DNA of 64,000 nucleotides from NCBI GenBank assembly GCA_910576385.1, contig CAJTIR010000010.1, positions 1 to 64,000 on the forward strand, given 5' to 3'. The stretch is from Lachnospiraceae bacterium. GTDB lineage: Bacteria > Bacillota > Clostridia > Lachnospirales > Lachnospiraceae. Each line of letters starts with the position of its first letter. Positions within the stretch are counted from its first letter, which is position 1. This document shows positions 8,522 through 17,497 of this stretch, piece by piece. The position numbers were made by a program, and so were the translations under genes. The notes beneath the pieces are model-generated. The model was not told the DNA's origin, did no database searches, and saw only the letters and a list, made by a program, of their open reading frames with translations.

Positions 8522-10873
8522 TCAGACCTTCTTAATCTTCATGGTCTTCTTATAACCAGTCTTGCTGGTAAGCAGTTTCTTTACTGCCTTATATCTTGCA
8601 GAAGGCACTTTAATGGTAGCCTTCTTATTGATACCAGTAATCGCATTCTTGCCAATACTGGTGATATTGCTGCCGATTGTGATTGTCTTTAGCTTAGACT
8701 TCTTATAAAATGCCTTTGCTGCAATCGCTTTTACCTTAAAGGTATATCCGCCAATGGACACGGTATCTGGTATTACCACGGAAGTCAGCTTGCTGCTCTT
8801 AATTCCCACTACAGAAACAGTACCGTTCGTTCCATCTGTATTGTACTCATCTGTTTTTGTAACCTTATATTTCAGGTTCTTAACGGTATGGGTACTGTTC
8901 TTCTTTGGAAGATCTTTTGCAGGTGTGACGTTTGTGTCTGTAATGCTGCCAGCCTTTGCCCGAACTTTAATATCAATACTACAGGTCTTTTCTATGCCGC
9001 GCTCTTTGTAAGTAACATTGATTTTCTTAGTTCCTGGTGTCTTGGTATCAACAGCACTGGCATCAATTTTTAATCCTTCTGTGTGTGAAAGTGTAGTTCC
9101 ATTCTCATATTTTGCTCTTACACGAATGTCATCAAGACTAATCTCAGAACCAACTTCATATGTTTTGACGGTCTTCTGTGCTGTCACAGATTCCAAAGAT
9201 GATAACGATGCTTTCCCTATTGCAAAGGTACATTCTGCCGGCGCCGGGTTTTCACTTACTGTCAGCTCACCGTTCTTAGAAGTAATATAATATCCAGGAT
9301 ATTTCACACTCTCAAAGGTAACTCCGCCTGCTACATCTTTATCAAAGCCTTCCAGGGTACGGAAGGTCATAGCATCTGAATCCTTAGTGATTCCATCTGC
9401 AGTACATGCCTTATTATCATTATGATCATGCGCCAGTACTACTTTATGATTTTCAGTTGCCATCAGGTACAATCCTGGCTTGTTATAGGATTCAATGGTA
9501 ACATAAGATTCTTTGTTACGATTTGCCTTACCCTCTTCAATCTCCCAGAACGCATCTGCATCTTCTGCATTGGCATCAGGTTTAACAGTAACATCTTTAT
9601 ACGGATATATACCATCATCAAGAGAATTATTGTAATGGTCATGTGCCAACGGATTTTTGCTGCTGTCAAAAATCCGGCTTATACTACCACTTATTCCTGA
9701 GGAAGTTTCTGGAATATAATTGATAGAACCATCCTCATTAAATTTCAGCTCTTCAATACAGATTACCCGTCGATAACCGCTCCCTCCTGGAAGAGAACCA
9801 TTGTGGTAAATAAAATATGTATGACCTTTAAAATCGAACACAGCCGGATGATTGGTATTAGATGTAGCTGTAGGTTCCATCAATTTGCCGCCATAGGTCC
9901 ATACATTATATGGCTTGCCATCGCTTGGTGGTTCCAGTTTATCAATCGTTGAATAGCCCATCTCTTCACGCCAATGGGTAGCAAAAAACAGATAATACTG
10001 TCCATAATAATTGCCCTTGTCATCCTGTCTGCGATACAGATAAGGCGCCTCTGTAAAATCCACCATGTCATTTTTATTGGTACCATTTGCTGGAATCACT
10101 TCAAGGGCTCCGGCGTCCTGCCACCAGATGTCGTCTTCCTGTTTAATGACACCATCGCCATTCTGATCTTTGACAACAACTTTTTCACCGTCAATATCCA
10201 GCTCGCACATCCAGCAGTTGGTATTGCCCCATACCATATAGATATGCTCCTTGCCGTTCTCATCTGTGTCAATCCAGGCAGTAGGATCAATATCTTCATG
10301 TCCAAAAGAACCTCCTCTTGGTTTCCCAGAGACACTAGTATACCCTGAAGCATTGGTATCCTCAGGATTAATCAAAATACCCACATCCTTAAATGGACCC
10401 GTGGGACTATTGGACACTGCTGCCGCTGTTGCTTTGCCTCCATTTTTTCTTTCCGCACAGTATAACAGATAGTACATATCCTTATACTTAATCACCTGGC
10501 TGGCCCAAGCGCTGGCATCATCTGCCCAGGCAACATCCGTCATTTTCATGGTTACACCCTCATACTTCCACTCTTTTAAATCCTTTGTGGAATAACAGAG
10601 GTAATCTGGCATGGTATAACCTCCGCCAGTACCAGTATAATCATGGCCGACATAGAGATATACGGTATCGCCGTCAACCAGGATTGCCGGATCTCCAGCA
10701 TAGGTGTTATTCCCATTCTCATCAAACCCTGCAATGGGATTGCCCAACGTACTCTTCTCAAGCACGATTTCTTTGGGCTCTGCCTCTGCCGCAGATACTG
10801 TCTGAGGCGTTGGTGTTATAAGTCCAAACAACATGGAAAACGCCAATATGCCTGACAGAAATTTCTTTTTCAT
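8522..10873 (-). CDS. Secreted GH43 arabinanase/arabinofuranosidase with AbfB, Ig and LRR_5 domains
   Basis: A 783-residue exported protein with a signal peptide (about 1-29, VSAA). The GH43 propeller (about 40-380) shows all three expected acidic residues: Asp61 (AGDPAI, base), Asp196 (DIDPTAW, pKa modulator) and Glu275 (FTEAPYL, acid). An EF-hand/dockerin-like calcium loop (DQNGDGVIKQED, residues 236-247) is inserted between blades. An AbfB-like arabinose-binding trefoil (about 450-565) follows, then an Ig-like domain (570-650) and a BspA-type LRR_5 segment (665-783). GH43 plus AbfB points to arabinan or arabinoxylan side chains. It is the first gene of the operon, 63 bases before the LamG protein, with a promoter at 11069-11097. 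Confidence 0.85.
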   Translation of the reverse strand: MKKKFLSGILAFSMLFGLITPTPQTVSAAEAEPKEIVLEKSTLGNPIAGFDENGNNTYAGDPAILVDGDTVYLYVGHDYTGTGGGYTMPDYLCYSTKDLKEWKYEGVTMKMTDVAWADDASAWASQVIKYKDMYYLLYCAERKNGGKATAAAVSNSPTGPFKDVGILINPEDTNASGYTSVSGKPRGGSFGHEDIDPTAWIDTDENGKEHIYMVWGNTNCWMCELDIDGEKVVVKDQNGDGVIKQEDDIWWQDAGALEVIPANGTNKNDMVDFTEAPYLYRRQDDKGNYYGQYYLFFATHWREEMGYSTIDKLEPPSDGKPYNVWTYGGKLMEPTATSNTNHPAVFDFKGHTYFIYHNGSLPGGSGYRRVICIEELKFNEDGSINYIPETSSGISGSISRIFDSSKNPLAHDHYNNSLDDGIYPYKDVTVKPDANAEDADAFWEIEEGKANRNKESYVTIESYNKPGLYLMATENHKVVLAHDHNDNKACTADGITKDSDAMTFRTLEGFDKDVAGGVTFESVKYPGYYITSKNGELTVSENPAPAECTFAIGKASLSSLESVTAQKTVKTYEVGSEISLDDIRVRAKYENGTTLSHTEGLKIDASAVDTKTPGTKKINVTYKERGIEKTCSIDIKVRAKAGSITDTNVTPAKDLPKKNSTHTVKNLKYKVTKTDEYNTDGTNGTVSVVGIKSSKLTSVVIPDTVSIGGYTFKVKAIAAKAFYKKSKLKTITIGSNITSIGKNAITGINKKATIKVPSARYKAVKKLLTSKTGYKKTMKIKKV

Positions 10874-10989
10874 ATGCTTGCATCCCTTTCTTATCGGTGT
10901 TACACACCTTATTCTACAGTGTAAGCTTCTCTAAAAGTTCTTGGCTCCTGAAGTCTATTAACTCTTTTTCTGAAGCTAATCCCTTTCTC

Positions 10990-11034
10990 TCAGGTAATAT
11001 CCTCACTCCTTTCCCCTGAGACATTGCAGGGCAT
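10990..11034 (-). other. Possible 14-codon leader ORF upstream of the GH43 operon
   Basis: Within the leader between the promoter at 11069-11097 and the GH43 start, an ATG is preceded by GGGGAGG at a good distance (6 bases) and reads MPCNVSGERSEDIT before TGA. The reading frame overlaps a stem formed by ctcagg/cctgag. A translated leader peptide or a coincidental Shine-Dalgarno are both possible; nothing about the peptide suggests a sensed amino acid. Confidence 0.3.
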
Positions 11035-11068
11035 ACGAACCTCCCCACAATAAACATACATTGCGACT

Positions 11069-11097
11069 GTAATACTATTAGAGCATTTTATCTTCAA
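11069..11097 (-). promoter_or_regulatory. Probable promoter of the secreted GH43 operon
   Basis: Minus-strand -35 TTGAAG (11092-11097), a 17-bp spacer and -10 TATTAC (11069-11074). The predicted transcript has a leader of about 190 nt with several stems (for example ttacac/gtgtgtaa near 10900) before the GH43 start at 10873. Confidence 0.5.
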
Positions 11098-11116
11098 AAA
11101 ATCAATATAATATCTT

Positions 11117-11167
11117 CCTCTCTTGGTTGGTTTTTTTATGAATCGTAATCTTAAGAGAGGTTTTTTT
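11117..11167 (+). terminator. Hairpin with T-run in the AT-rich gap
   Basis: Stem cctctctt (117-124 within 11 kb) pairs with aagagagg (11153-11160) and is followed by seven T on the plus strand. The 28-base loop is long and no rightward gene precedes it, so it may only insulate the GH43 promoter or be chance in AT-rich DNA. Confidence 0.3.
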
Positions 11168-11822
11168 GTGCACTTTTTTCAAAAAATGGTTTTCTTTTTT
11201 ATTATTTTGGTTAATTTTCTTATTATTCTCTCAATTTTTTTGGGCATATTGAAAGACTAAAATTGCCTGCCATTCCATAAATAATTTAACCTTATTCTGA
11301 ATATATTTGGCAGTATAATAAATTTTGTATATAACTAGATTGTAAGGAAACGACTTTAAGCACTATTATAAAAGCTTATATTGCAGAAAAATTTAGACTC
11401 CTAAAATTAAATGAATTATTTGATATTACATTAGATTTAAATACTATATAAAAAGGAGTGGCTGATGATAAGATTTCAAAAGTTGTTACTATAGGTTTAA
11501 ATACTATATAAAAAACTACGTTCGAGTTGTCAATCTCCCCCAAGAGTTACAATAAGTTTAAATCCTATATACCAATAAAAGCCTGTCTCAAAAGCAGTAA
11601 AACCTAATCACAAAAACAACTAATGAACAGATTATCATTGCAAAACATGATACAAATCAATTTTATTGAATAATTTTAATATATAAAATTTCTTTATAAC
11701 ATAATTTTTATTCTATGTTACAGTTATTAATAGAGTTTATATATCTTCTTTTCCCTTTATATCATCAATAAAAACAATTAAAATTTAGAAATATAATTTA
11801 ATACTTAATTTTTTATACGAAA
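11168..11822. other. AT-rich non-coding gap
   Basis: About 650 bases with very high AT content, no reading frame with a ribosome binding site and no recognisable protein remnant on either strand. It contains the three CRISPR-like repeats at 11425-11575; otherwise nothing supported. Confidence 0.6.
11425..11575. CRISPR. Three CRISPR-like degenerate repeats, no cas genes
   Basis: Three 30-base copies (11425-11454, 11485-11514, 11546-11575) share the core tttaaatactatata. Copies 1 and 2 match at 26 of 30 positions, copies 2 and 3 at 25 of 30, with the third most diverged, as for a terminal repeat. They are separated by unrelated segments of 30 and 31 bases, a period of 60-61 bases. Regular spacing of unique segments is CRISPR-like, but copies this diverged and only two spacers mean a decayed or solitary array at best. 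No cas gene occurs in the window. The repeat class is not identified. Confidence 0.3.
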
Positions 11823-12021
11823 AAATGGGGCTGTCGCACTAACATAAATTACAATTTACAGATTCGTTCAAAAGGTTTACATTGCAGAGCAATGCAAACA
11901 ATATGCACAAAAATCATTCTGGGAAGCTAGCTTCCCAAGATAATTTTTGTGCATTCTGTCTTTGCCGCTTTAGCGGCAAGACCTTTTGAACGAGCGAAAA
12001 TATTACTGCGACAACCCCATT
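11823..12021. mobile_element. Nested-palindrome MITE-like element
   Basis: The whole 199 bases are organised as inverted repeats around one centre: outer arms aaatggggctgtcgca/tgcgacaaccccattt, then cgttcaaaaggt (11865-11876)/accttttgaacg (11981-11992), then atgcacaaaaat (11903-11914)/atttttgtgcat (11943-11954), and at the centre a perfect 18-bp palindrome tgggaagctagcttccca (11920-11937). Side hairpins cattgc/gcaatg and tgccgc/gcggca interrupt the arms. This is the form of a non-autonomous terminal-inverted-repeat element. It encodes nothing itself but supplies the last codons and stop of the gene at 12003. Partial relatives lie at 36395-36473 and 58826-58876. Confidence 0.8.
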
Positions 12022-13730
12022 TTGATCTCTTCTCCACAGCACACTTCACAATCTTTGCGATAAAAAGAGATTCCCCAACAACTAATTCTGCGATATCCCT
12101 CTGCGCGCAGTTCCTCCATATAATCTCGATCCGCAATCTGTTGTAATGCTTTTCTTGCATCTTTTTCAAGATCGTCAATATTTTGCGACACCTTAATCTC
12201 TACAATAAAAGCTCTGCCTCTCAAGGATGGACTTTTTATCATCAAGTCAGAACGCCCATTACCAGATTCTCTGTTTGATTTCACATAATATTGCTCACTT
12301 TGACTCAAAATTCCTGCCAAAAATCCATGATAAAAATTTTCTGCGCTGTCATAGAAGCTGACAGTCCAAAAAAGCTGTTCTTCTAAAATCTCTCGGATTT
12401 TTTCTGCCTGGCCGGATTCCAAAGCCTGATATAAATCCTGGAATCCCCTCTTCTTTATCTTTTCTCGAAACCAGTTTAGAAAAGTATTTTGATAGATGGT
12501 TTTTACCTCCACATTGGGAATACATACCTTCAGGTAAATAGATGAATTTTCAAAATACATACTTTCTTTTGTCAAATATCCTGTAAAATATAAAAAATTC
12601 CAGAGGTTTTCTCCATTTCCCTCCATATCTTCATAGGTAATTTCCTCATGCACCTGAATATCCAGCGTTCTTCCTTCGATCAGAGCCTCTATTTGCCCTC
12701 GCATCTCACGATCTGCTTTTCTCACCATAACTTTGATAATATCATTGGAACTAGTATTAATCCAGTATGGACGCGGAAACGCATCAACATTGCCATTGAG
12801 GTCATAGGCAAACTTCATCACACTCCAAGGATTGTAAACTTGTGTATTTCCAAATAAATATCCGTTATACCAGGCTTTCAAATCCTCCATGCGGCTTTCG
12901 GCGCCATAATAAGACATGATTTGTGTTACTTCCGGCAGCGTAAACCCGAAATGTTCACTATATTTTTCATCCAGCACAGATATAATGTTCAAATGATTCA
13001 GTCCTGTAAAAATACTTTCCTTAGAAACCCTCAGGCATCCAGTAATCACTGCAAAGTTTAAATTTTCATTTGTCTTTAAAGAAGATTCAAACAGTGCTCG
13101 GATAAAATTTACCATCTCCTCATAAAAACCACAAAAATATGCATTTTCCAGAGGCACGTCATACTCATCTAATAAAATAATAACTTTTTCTCCTGTGGTC
13201 TTAGAAAGACATCTGCTCAAAAATTCCAGAGAACCAGAATATTCATCCATAGATACTTCTCCATTAACAAATCTATTGTACTGCTGTTTCTCTTTTTCCG
13301 AAAGTTTTTCATGATTCATCATCTCGCTATGACGTTCAAACTCAGTTATTAAAATATTTTTTAATTTATAAAAGGAAGACTCGCGGGTATTCTGTTTGGC
13401 TGACTTTAAGGTCAGATTGATCACCGGATAAGATCCAATATGTCTAGTATATGCTTCCCCAGCCTCCATAATTTTCAGTCCTTGGAATAGTTCTCGGTTA
13501 TGGCTGTTTTGCTGCTCGTTCCCTGTATCTTCAAAAAAATATCGCAGCATACTTAAATTCAAAGTCTTTCCAAACCGCCTCGGACGAGTAAATAGATTTA
13601 CTTCTCCCTTTAAATCCAATAACTCTTTGATCATCATAGTTTTATCAACATAATAATATCCACTTTCAATAATCTTTTTAAAGTTATCCACTCCAATAGG
13701 TAATGCTTTTTTCACTACTTCCACCTCCAA
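12003..13730 (-). CDS. AAA-ATPase-like / PD-(D/E)XK nuclease family protein
   Basis: A 575-residue member of the predicted AAA-ATPase (AAA-ATPase_like, N-terminal) plus DUF1703/PD-(D/E)XK (C-terminal) family, found in many copies in gut Bacteroidetes and Firmicutes. The N-terminus shows the family hallmark YYVDKT and a P-loop-like [12 protein letters not shown] (about residues 47-58); LLDEYDVPL is the Walker B. The C-terminal nuclease-like part contains NGRSDLMI and AFIVEIKVS, the Asp and Glu-x-Lys of the fold. The function is unknown; a role in mobile-element or phage biology is often suggested. The last codons (GLSQ and stop) lie inside the outer arm of the repeat element at 11823-12021, so the native C-terminus may have been replaced. 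Confidence 0.85.
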   Translation of the reverse strand: MEVEVVKKALPIGVDNFKKIIESGYYYVDKTMMIKELLDLKGEVNLFTRPRRFGKTLNLSMLRYFFEDTGNEQQNSHNRELFQGLKIMEAGEAYTRHIGSYPVINLTLKSAKQNTRESSFYKLKNILITEFERHSEMMNHEKLSEKEKQQYNRFVNGEVSMDEYSGSLEFLSRCLSKTTGEKVIILLDEYDVPLENAYFCGFYEEMVNFIRALFESSLKTNENLNFAVITGCLRVSKESIFTGLNHLNIISVLDEKYSEHFGFTLPEVTQIMSYYGAESRMEDLKAWYNGYLFGNTQVYNPWSVMKFAYDLNGNVDAFPRPYWINTSSNDIIKVMVRKADREMRGQIEALIEGRTLDIQVHEEITYEDMEGNGENLWNFLYFTGYLTKESMYFENSSIYLKVCIPNVEVKTIYQNTFLNWFREKIKKRGFQDLYQALESGQAEKIREILEEQLFWTVSFYDSAENFYHGFLAGILSQSEQYYVKSNRESGNGRSDLMIKSPSLRGRAFIVEIKVSQNIDDLEKDARKALQQIADRDYMEELRAEGYRRISCWGISFYRKDCEVCCGEEIKMGLSQ

Positions 13731-13814
13731 ATAATTTCATGGATTCTGTTCTGTCCCCTGCAGCATCACTGTTACTATAAGAACAAAAACTCACCTTACA
13801 TATATTTCTTACAA

Positions 13815-14984
13815 TTACAGTAACAAAAATTCACTCAAGACATAATTACTGACAGAGATTCCCGCCTCTGTCAAGGCCACTCTTCCCTCTTGCTGCTTCA
13901 ACAATCCCTGCTGCTGCAATTGCTCAAGAACATTACCATAAACAGCCTCCAATTTGATACCAAACATTTGTTGAAACACACTGCGGGAAATACCCTCCAT
14001 CATCCGCAGCCCCAAAAACATAAACTCCTCCATCCGCTGCCGCTTATCCAGAAAAACATATGCACAATCTTCCTGGCTAAAATTCTCTCCGCTCAGATAA
14101 GTCTTCAAATCCTTGGTATTGGAAAATCTCACTTCTTCCAAAAATGAAGAACTCCCAAGCCCCAAACCCAGATAAGGCGTCAGCTTCCAGTAACCGATAT
14201 TGTGGCGGCATTCTCTGCCTGGAAAAGCATAATTAGAAATCTCGTATCTGATATAACCCTTATTTCTCATCAATTCCTGCGTGCTCAGATACATTTCCCG
14301 CTCCATCTCCTCAGAAGGGAGATACAACGGCGGCTCCCCCTGCTCCCTGCGCCGTTCGTCTTCCCCATACCGCTCATAAAATGGCGTGCCCTCCTCCACC
14401 ATCAAACTATAGGCAGAAATATGCTCTGGCCGAACAGCTAATACTTTATTCAATGTATTTATCCAATCCTCCTGTTTCTGTCCTGGCAAAGCAGACATCA
14501 GATCTACATTGATATTTTTAAATCCCATCGCCCGCGCCTGTCCAAAACTATCTAAAAATTCCTCATAAGTATGGATCCGGCCAAGCCTTTGTAACTCCTG
14601 ATTATTTGCAGACTGCAGTCCGATACTGAGACGGTTGACACCTGCCATTTTATAATAAATTAATTTCTGCCGTGTCAACGTCCCTGGATTACATTCCACC
14701 GTGACCTCTGCATCCTCACATATCTGAAAACAGCTTCGCAAAACTTCCATAAGTTCCCAGATCTGCACGCCAGGAAGAATAGATGGCGTTCCGCCGCCAA
14801 AAAACACAGATGTTACCTGATATTCACGGCACAATGCTGCTTTCTGTTTGATTTCTTCCATTAAACAATCTACATAATGCCTGCGAAGCTCCTCATTCGC
14901 AGGCATTGACAGAAAATCACAATAGTCACACTTTCGTACACAGAACGGAATATGAAGATATAATTCCAACTCCTTGCTTGGCAT
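13815..14984 (-). CDS. hemW: Radical SAM heme chaperone HemW
   Basis: A 389-residue HemW (formerly called oxygen-independent coproporphyrinogen oxidase-like). The radical-SAM cluster motif is C15-x3-C19-x2-C22 (FCVRKCDYC), followed by FFGGGTPS, VECNPG and the C-terminal HemN-type domain. HemW binds heme and delivers it to membrane proteins and lacks coproporphyrinogen oxidase activity. Start choice: an ATG at 15005 overlaps the lepA stop, but the ATG at 14984 has a better ribosome site (GAGGG, 7 bases), giving MPSKELEL. lepA-hemW is a conserved Firmicute pair, so this is the second gene of that operon. Imperfect repeats (ttttgttact-type) follow the stop. Confidence 0.93.
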   Translation of the reverse strand: MPSKELELYLHIPFCVRKCDYCDFLSMPANEELRRHYVDCLMEEIKQKAALCREYQVTSVFFGGGTPSILPGVQIWELMEVLRSCFQICEDAEVTVECNPGTLTRQKLIYYKMAGVNRLSIGLQSANNQELQRLGRIHTYEEFLDSFGQARAMGFKNINVDLMSALPGQKQEDWINTLNKVLAVRPEHISAYSLMVEEGTPFYERYGEDERRREQGEPPLYLPSEEMEREMYLSTQELMRNKGYIRYEISNYAFPGRECRHNIGYWKLTPYLGLGLGSSSFLEEVRFSNTKDLKTYLSGENFSQEDCAYVFLDKRQRMEEFMFLGLRMMEGISRSVFQQMFGIKLEAVYGNVLEQLQQQGLLKQQEGRVALTEAGISVSNYVLSEFLLL

Positions 14985-15001
14985 ATTGCTTCCCTCTATT
15001 C

Positions 15002-16816
15002 TCATTTCTCATCCAGTTTTAACACACTCATAAATGCTTTCTGGGGAATTTCCACATTCCCAATCTGGCGCATCCGCTTCTTGCCTTCCTTCTGTTTTTC
15101 CAACAGTTTACGTTTTCTGGAGATATCACCGCCATAACATTTTGCAAGTACATCTTTACGCATTGCTTTTACTGTCTCTCTGGCAATGACTTTACTGCCC
15201 ACAGCAGCCTGAATGGGTATTTCAAACAAATGTCTGGGAATTTCTTCTTTCAGCTTCTCACACATCTTTCTGCCGCGCTCATATGCCGTACCGCTGTGAA
15301 CGATAAACGAAAGTGCATCTACTTCCTCTTTATTGATCAATATATCCAGTTTTACAAGCTCTGAACGAGTATAGCCCTTCATTTCATAGTCAAATGACGC
15401 ATACCCGCGGGAACGGGATTTCAAGGCGTCAAAAAAATCATAGATAATCTCATTCAAAGGCAGCTCATATTTAAGAAGTGCGCGGGTCTCTTCCATATAT
15501 TCCATACTGATATAAGTTCCACGGCGTTCCTGACACAGATCCATGATCGCTCCGATAAACTCACTTGTAACCATAATCTCCGCATTGACTACTGGTTCTT
15601 CCATATACTCAATCTCTGCTGGATCTGGCAGATTGGAAGGATTGGTAAGCTCGATCACCTCTCCATTGGTCTTGTGTACTTTATAAATTACTCCTGGAGC
15701 TGTCGTCACCAGATCCAGATTATACTCCCGCTCCAGTCGCTCCTGAATAATTTCCAGATGTAAAAGTCCCAAAAATCCACATCGAAATCCAAATCCTAAG
15801 GCAATTGAAGTCTCCGGCTCAAACTGCAGCGCCGCATCATTGAGCTGTAATTTTTCCAAAGCATCCCGCAAGTCTGGATATTTCGCCCCATCTGCTGGGT
15901 ACATACCACAATATACCATCGGATTTACTTTCTTATATCCTGGAAGCGGCTCACTGCAGGGACGATTGGCATCTGTGACCGTATCTCCCACCTGGGTATC
16001 TCTGACATTTTTCAAACTAGCTGTGATATAACCTACCATTCCGGCCGTCAATTCCTCACAGGGTATAAACTGCCCCGCGCCAAAATATCCTACCTCCACT
16101 ACTTCTGAGACAGCGCCTGTGGCCATCATCCGAATACTAGTCCCTGTCTTTACTGTTCCCTCTTTCACACGACAAAATATAATTACGCCCTTATACGAAT
16201 CATATAGAGAATCAAAGATCAATGCCTGCAATGGATGATCAGGGCTTCCGCCGGGAGCAGGAATCTTCTCCACAATCTGTTCTAATACTTCTTCAATATT
16301 CAACCCAGTCTTTGCAGAAATTTGCGGCGCCTCCTGCGCCTCTAAGCCGATCACATCCTCAATCTCCTCAATGACACGCTCTGGCTCCGCGCTTGGAAGG
16401 TCAATCTTATTAATCACTGGAAGCACATCCAGATCATGATCGAGCGCCAGATAGACATTGGCCAGCGTCTGCGCCTCAATGCCCTGCGCCGCATCTACGA
16501 CTAAGATTGCGCCGTCACATGCTGCAAGGCTTCTGGAAACCTCATAGTTAAAATCAACATGTCCCGGCGTATCAATCAGATTAAAGATATATTCTTCTCC
16601 ATTTCTAGCCTTGTATACAATGCGGACAGTCTGCGCCTTAATGGTAATGCCGCGTTCCCGCTCTAATTCCATGTTGTCTAACACCTGCGCCTGCATTTCA
16701 CGGCTGGTAAGCAGCCCTGTCTTCTCAATAATGCGGTCGGCAAGTGTGGATTTTCCATGATCTATGTGTGCGATAATACAAAAATTTCTAATTTTACTTT
16801 GGTCTATTACTGCCAT
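15002..16816 (-). CDS. lepA: Elongation factor 4, LepA
   Basis: A 604-residue LepA/EF4, full length for the family. GTPase motifs: AHIDHGKS (residues 16-23), DTPGHVDF and NKIDLP. The rest matches EF-G-like domains II, III and V plus the LepA-specific C-terminal domain ([20 protein letters not shown]). It is a ribosome-binding GTPase implicated in ribosome assembly and translation under stress. The start ATG has GGAGG at good spacing. It is followed by hemW, with which it overlaps or nearly touches. A promoter at 16915-16944 drives it separately from the upstream holA/parA genes. Confidence 0.97.
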   Translation of the reverse strand: MAVIDQSKIRNFCIIAHIDHGKSTLADRIIEKTGLLTSREMQAQVLDNMELERERGITIKAQTVRIVYKARNGEEYIFNLIDTPGHVDFNYEVSRSLAACDGAILVVDAAQGIEAQTLANVYLALDHDLDVLPVINKIDLPSAEPERVIEEIEDVIGLEAQEAPQISAKTGLNIEEVLEQIVEKIPAPGGSPDHPLQALIFDSLYDSYKGVIIFCRVKEGTVKTGTSIRMMATGAVSEVVEVGYFGAGQFIPCEELTAGMVGYITASLKNVRDTQVGDTVTDANRPCSEPLPGYKKVNPMVYCGMYPADGAKYPDLRDALEKLQLNDAALQFEPETSIALGFGFRCGFLGLLHLEIIQERLEREYNLDLVTTAPGVIYKVHKTNGEVIELTNPSNLPDPAEIEYMEEPVVNAEIMVTSEFIGAIMDLCQERRGTYISMEYMEETRALLKYELPLNEIIYDFFDALKSRSRGYASFDYEMKGYTRSELVKLDILINKEEVDALSFIVHSGTAYERGRKMCEKLKEEIPRHLFEIPIQAAVGSKVIARETVKAMRKDVLAKCYGGDISRKRKLLEKQKEGKKRMRQIGNVEIPQKAFMSVLKLDEK

Positions 16817-16847
16817 ACGGTTCCTCCAAGTACAATATTTTCTTCTT

Positions 16848-16908
16848 GTAACTATTCAAAAATCCATAGAATTGGAAGTCAGAATCTTCAATTTATTTGA
16901 ATAGTCAT
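16848..16908. repeat. Inverted repeat in the lepA leader
   Basis: Arms actattcaaa (16851-16860) and tttgaatagt (16896-16905) are perfect 10-bp complements, separated by 35 bases. The arms resemble those of the longer element at 43136-43310 (gcaactattcagaa), suggesting a short dispersed inverted-repeat family rather than a lepA-specific control site. Confidence 0.55.
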
Positions 16909-16914
16909 CACATC

Positions 16915-16944
16915 ATTTTAACATAAAATCTTTGGGCTTGTCTA
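16915..16944 (-). promoter_or_regulatory. Probable lepA promoter
   Basis: Minus-strand -35 TAGACA (16939-16944), an 18-bp spacer and -10 TAAAAT (16915-16920): five of six consensus bases in both boxes. The transcript would begin near 16908, include the inverted repeat above, and reach the lepA ATG at 16816. Confidence 0.5.
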
Positions 16945-17003
16945 TGAGAAGCAGTGTCTATCTTCCCTGATGTCCATCCATTGATATAAACTTAATCTTC
17001 CCC

Positions 17004-17456
17004 TTATCCCAACAAGGATTTTGCACGCGCCATATCATGAACATAGCCTTTAATCGCCTGTGCTATACTTTCTTTATTATCTTTAGATAATGGTTTAGAA
17101 CAATAAATAGAAATATACATGGCAGCCAATTGTGCTTTTGAGTTTTCAGCCAAAATTTCACTCAAACTCTTTTTCTCAAAAATACTAATTACTTCCTCTT
17201 TTTGATATGCATACACTTCTTTTTTCACAGAAAATCTTTTTTTCTTTCTGCTTCCAAGTTTCAGTTTACTTTTATTGATCTTTGCGCATTGAGCACAAAA
17301 AAATTCTGGATCCTCTGTTTTTTCATTTAGATACTGATATATTTCTTCTTCACTGTCCATAACATTTATATCACTGAAAATCCTGCCAAATTCATAAATC
17401 TGCTCTTTTGTGACAATATTATCATGTTTGTTAATTTGCTCTTTTGCAATGCACAT
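17004..17456 (-). CDS. Hypothetical protein linked to a ParA-like ATPase
   Basis: A 150-residue protein I do not recognise. The longest frame begins at 17501, but GGAGGCGG lies eight bases before the ATG at 17456 (MCIAKEQINK), so that start is preferred. Visible features: an acidic N-terminal half, a CAQC pair (FFCAQCAKIN) that could bind metal or form a disulfide, a very basic stretch (KLKLGSRKKKRFSVKK), and a helical C-terminus (SISQAIKGYVHD-like segment). It follows the ParA-like gene with a few bases of overlap or spacing, so the two are probably co-translated. A ParB-like or DNA-binding partner role is possible from context alone. Confidence 0.6.
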   Translation of the reverse strand: MCIAKEQINKHDNIVTKEQIYEFGRIFSDINVMDSEEEIYQYLNEKTEDPEFFCAQCAKINKSKLKLGSRKKKRFSVKKEVYAYQKEEVISIFEKKSLSEILAENSKAQLAAMYISIYCSKPLSKDNKESIAQAIKGYVHDMARAKSLLG

Positions 17457-17497
17457 TTTACCGCCTCCACATAAATCTTTATTGGTAATCATATATC

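Noticed and set aside
1647-10855. Many open frames on the plus strand opposite the three secreted-protein genes
   Set aside because: They mirror the biased codons and repeats of the minus-strand genes, lack ribosome sites and show no family features.
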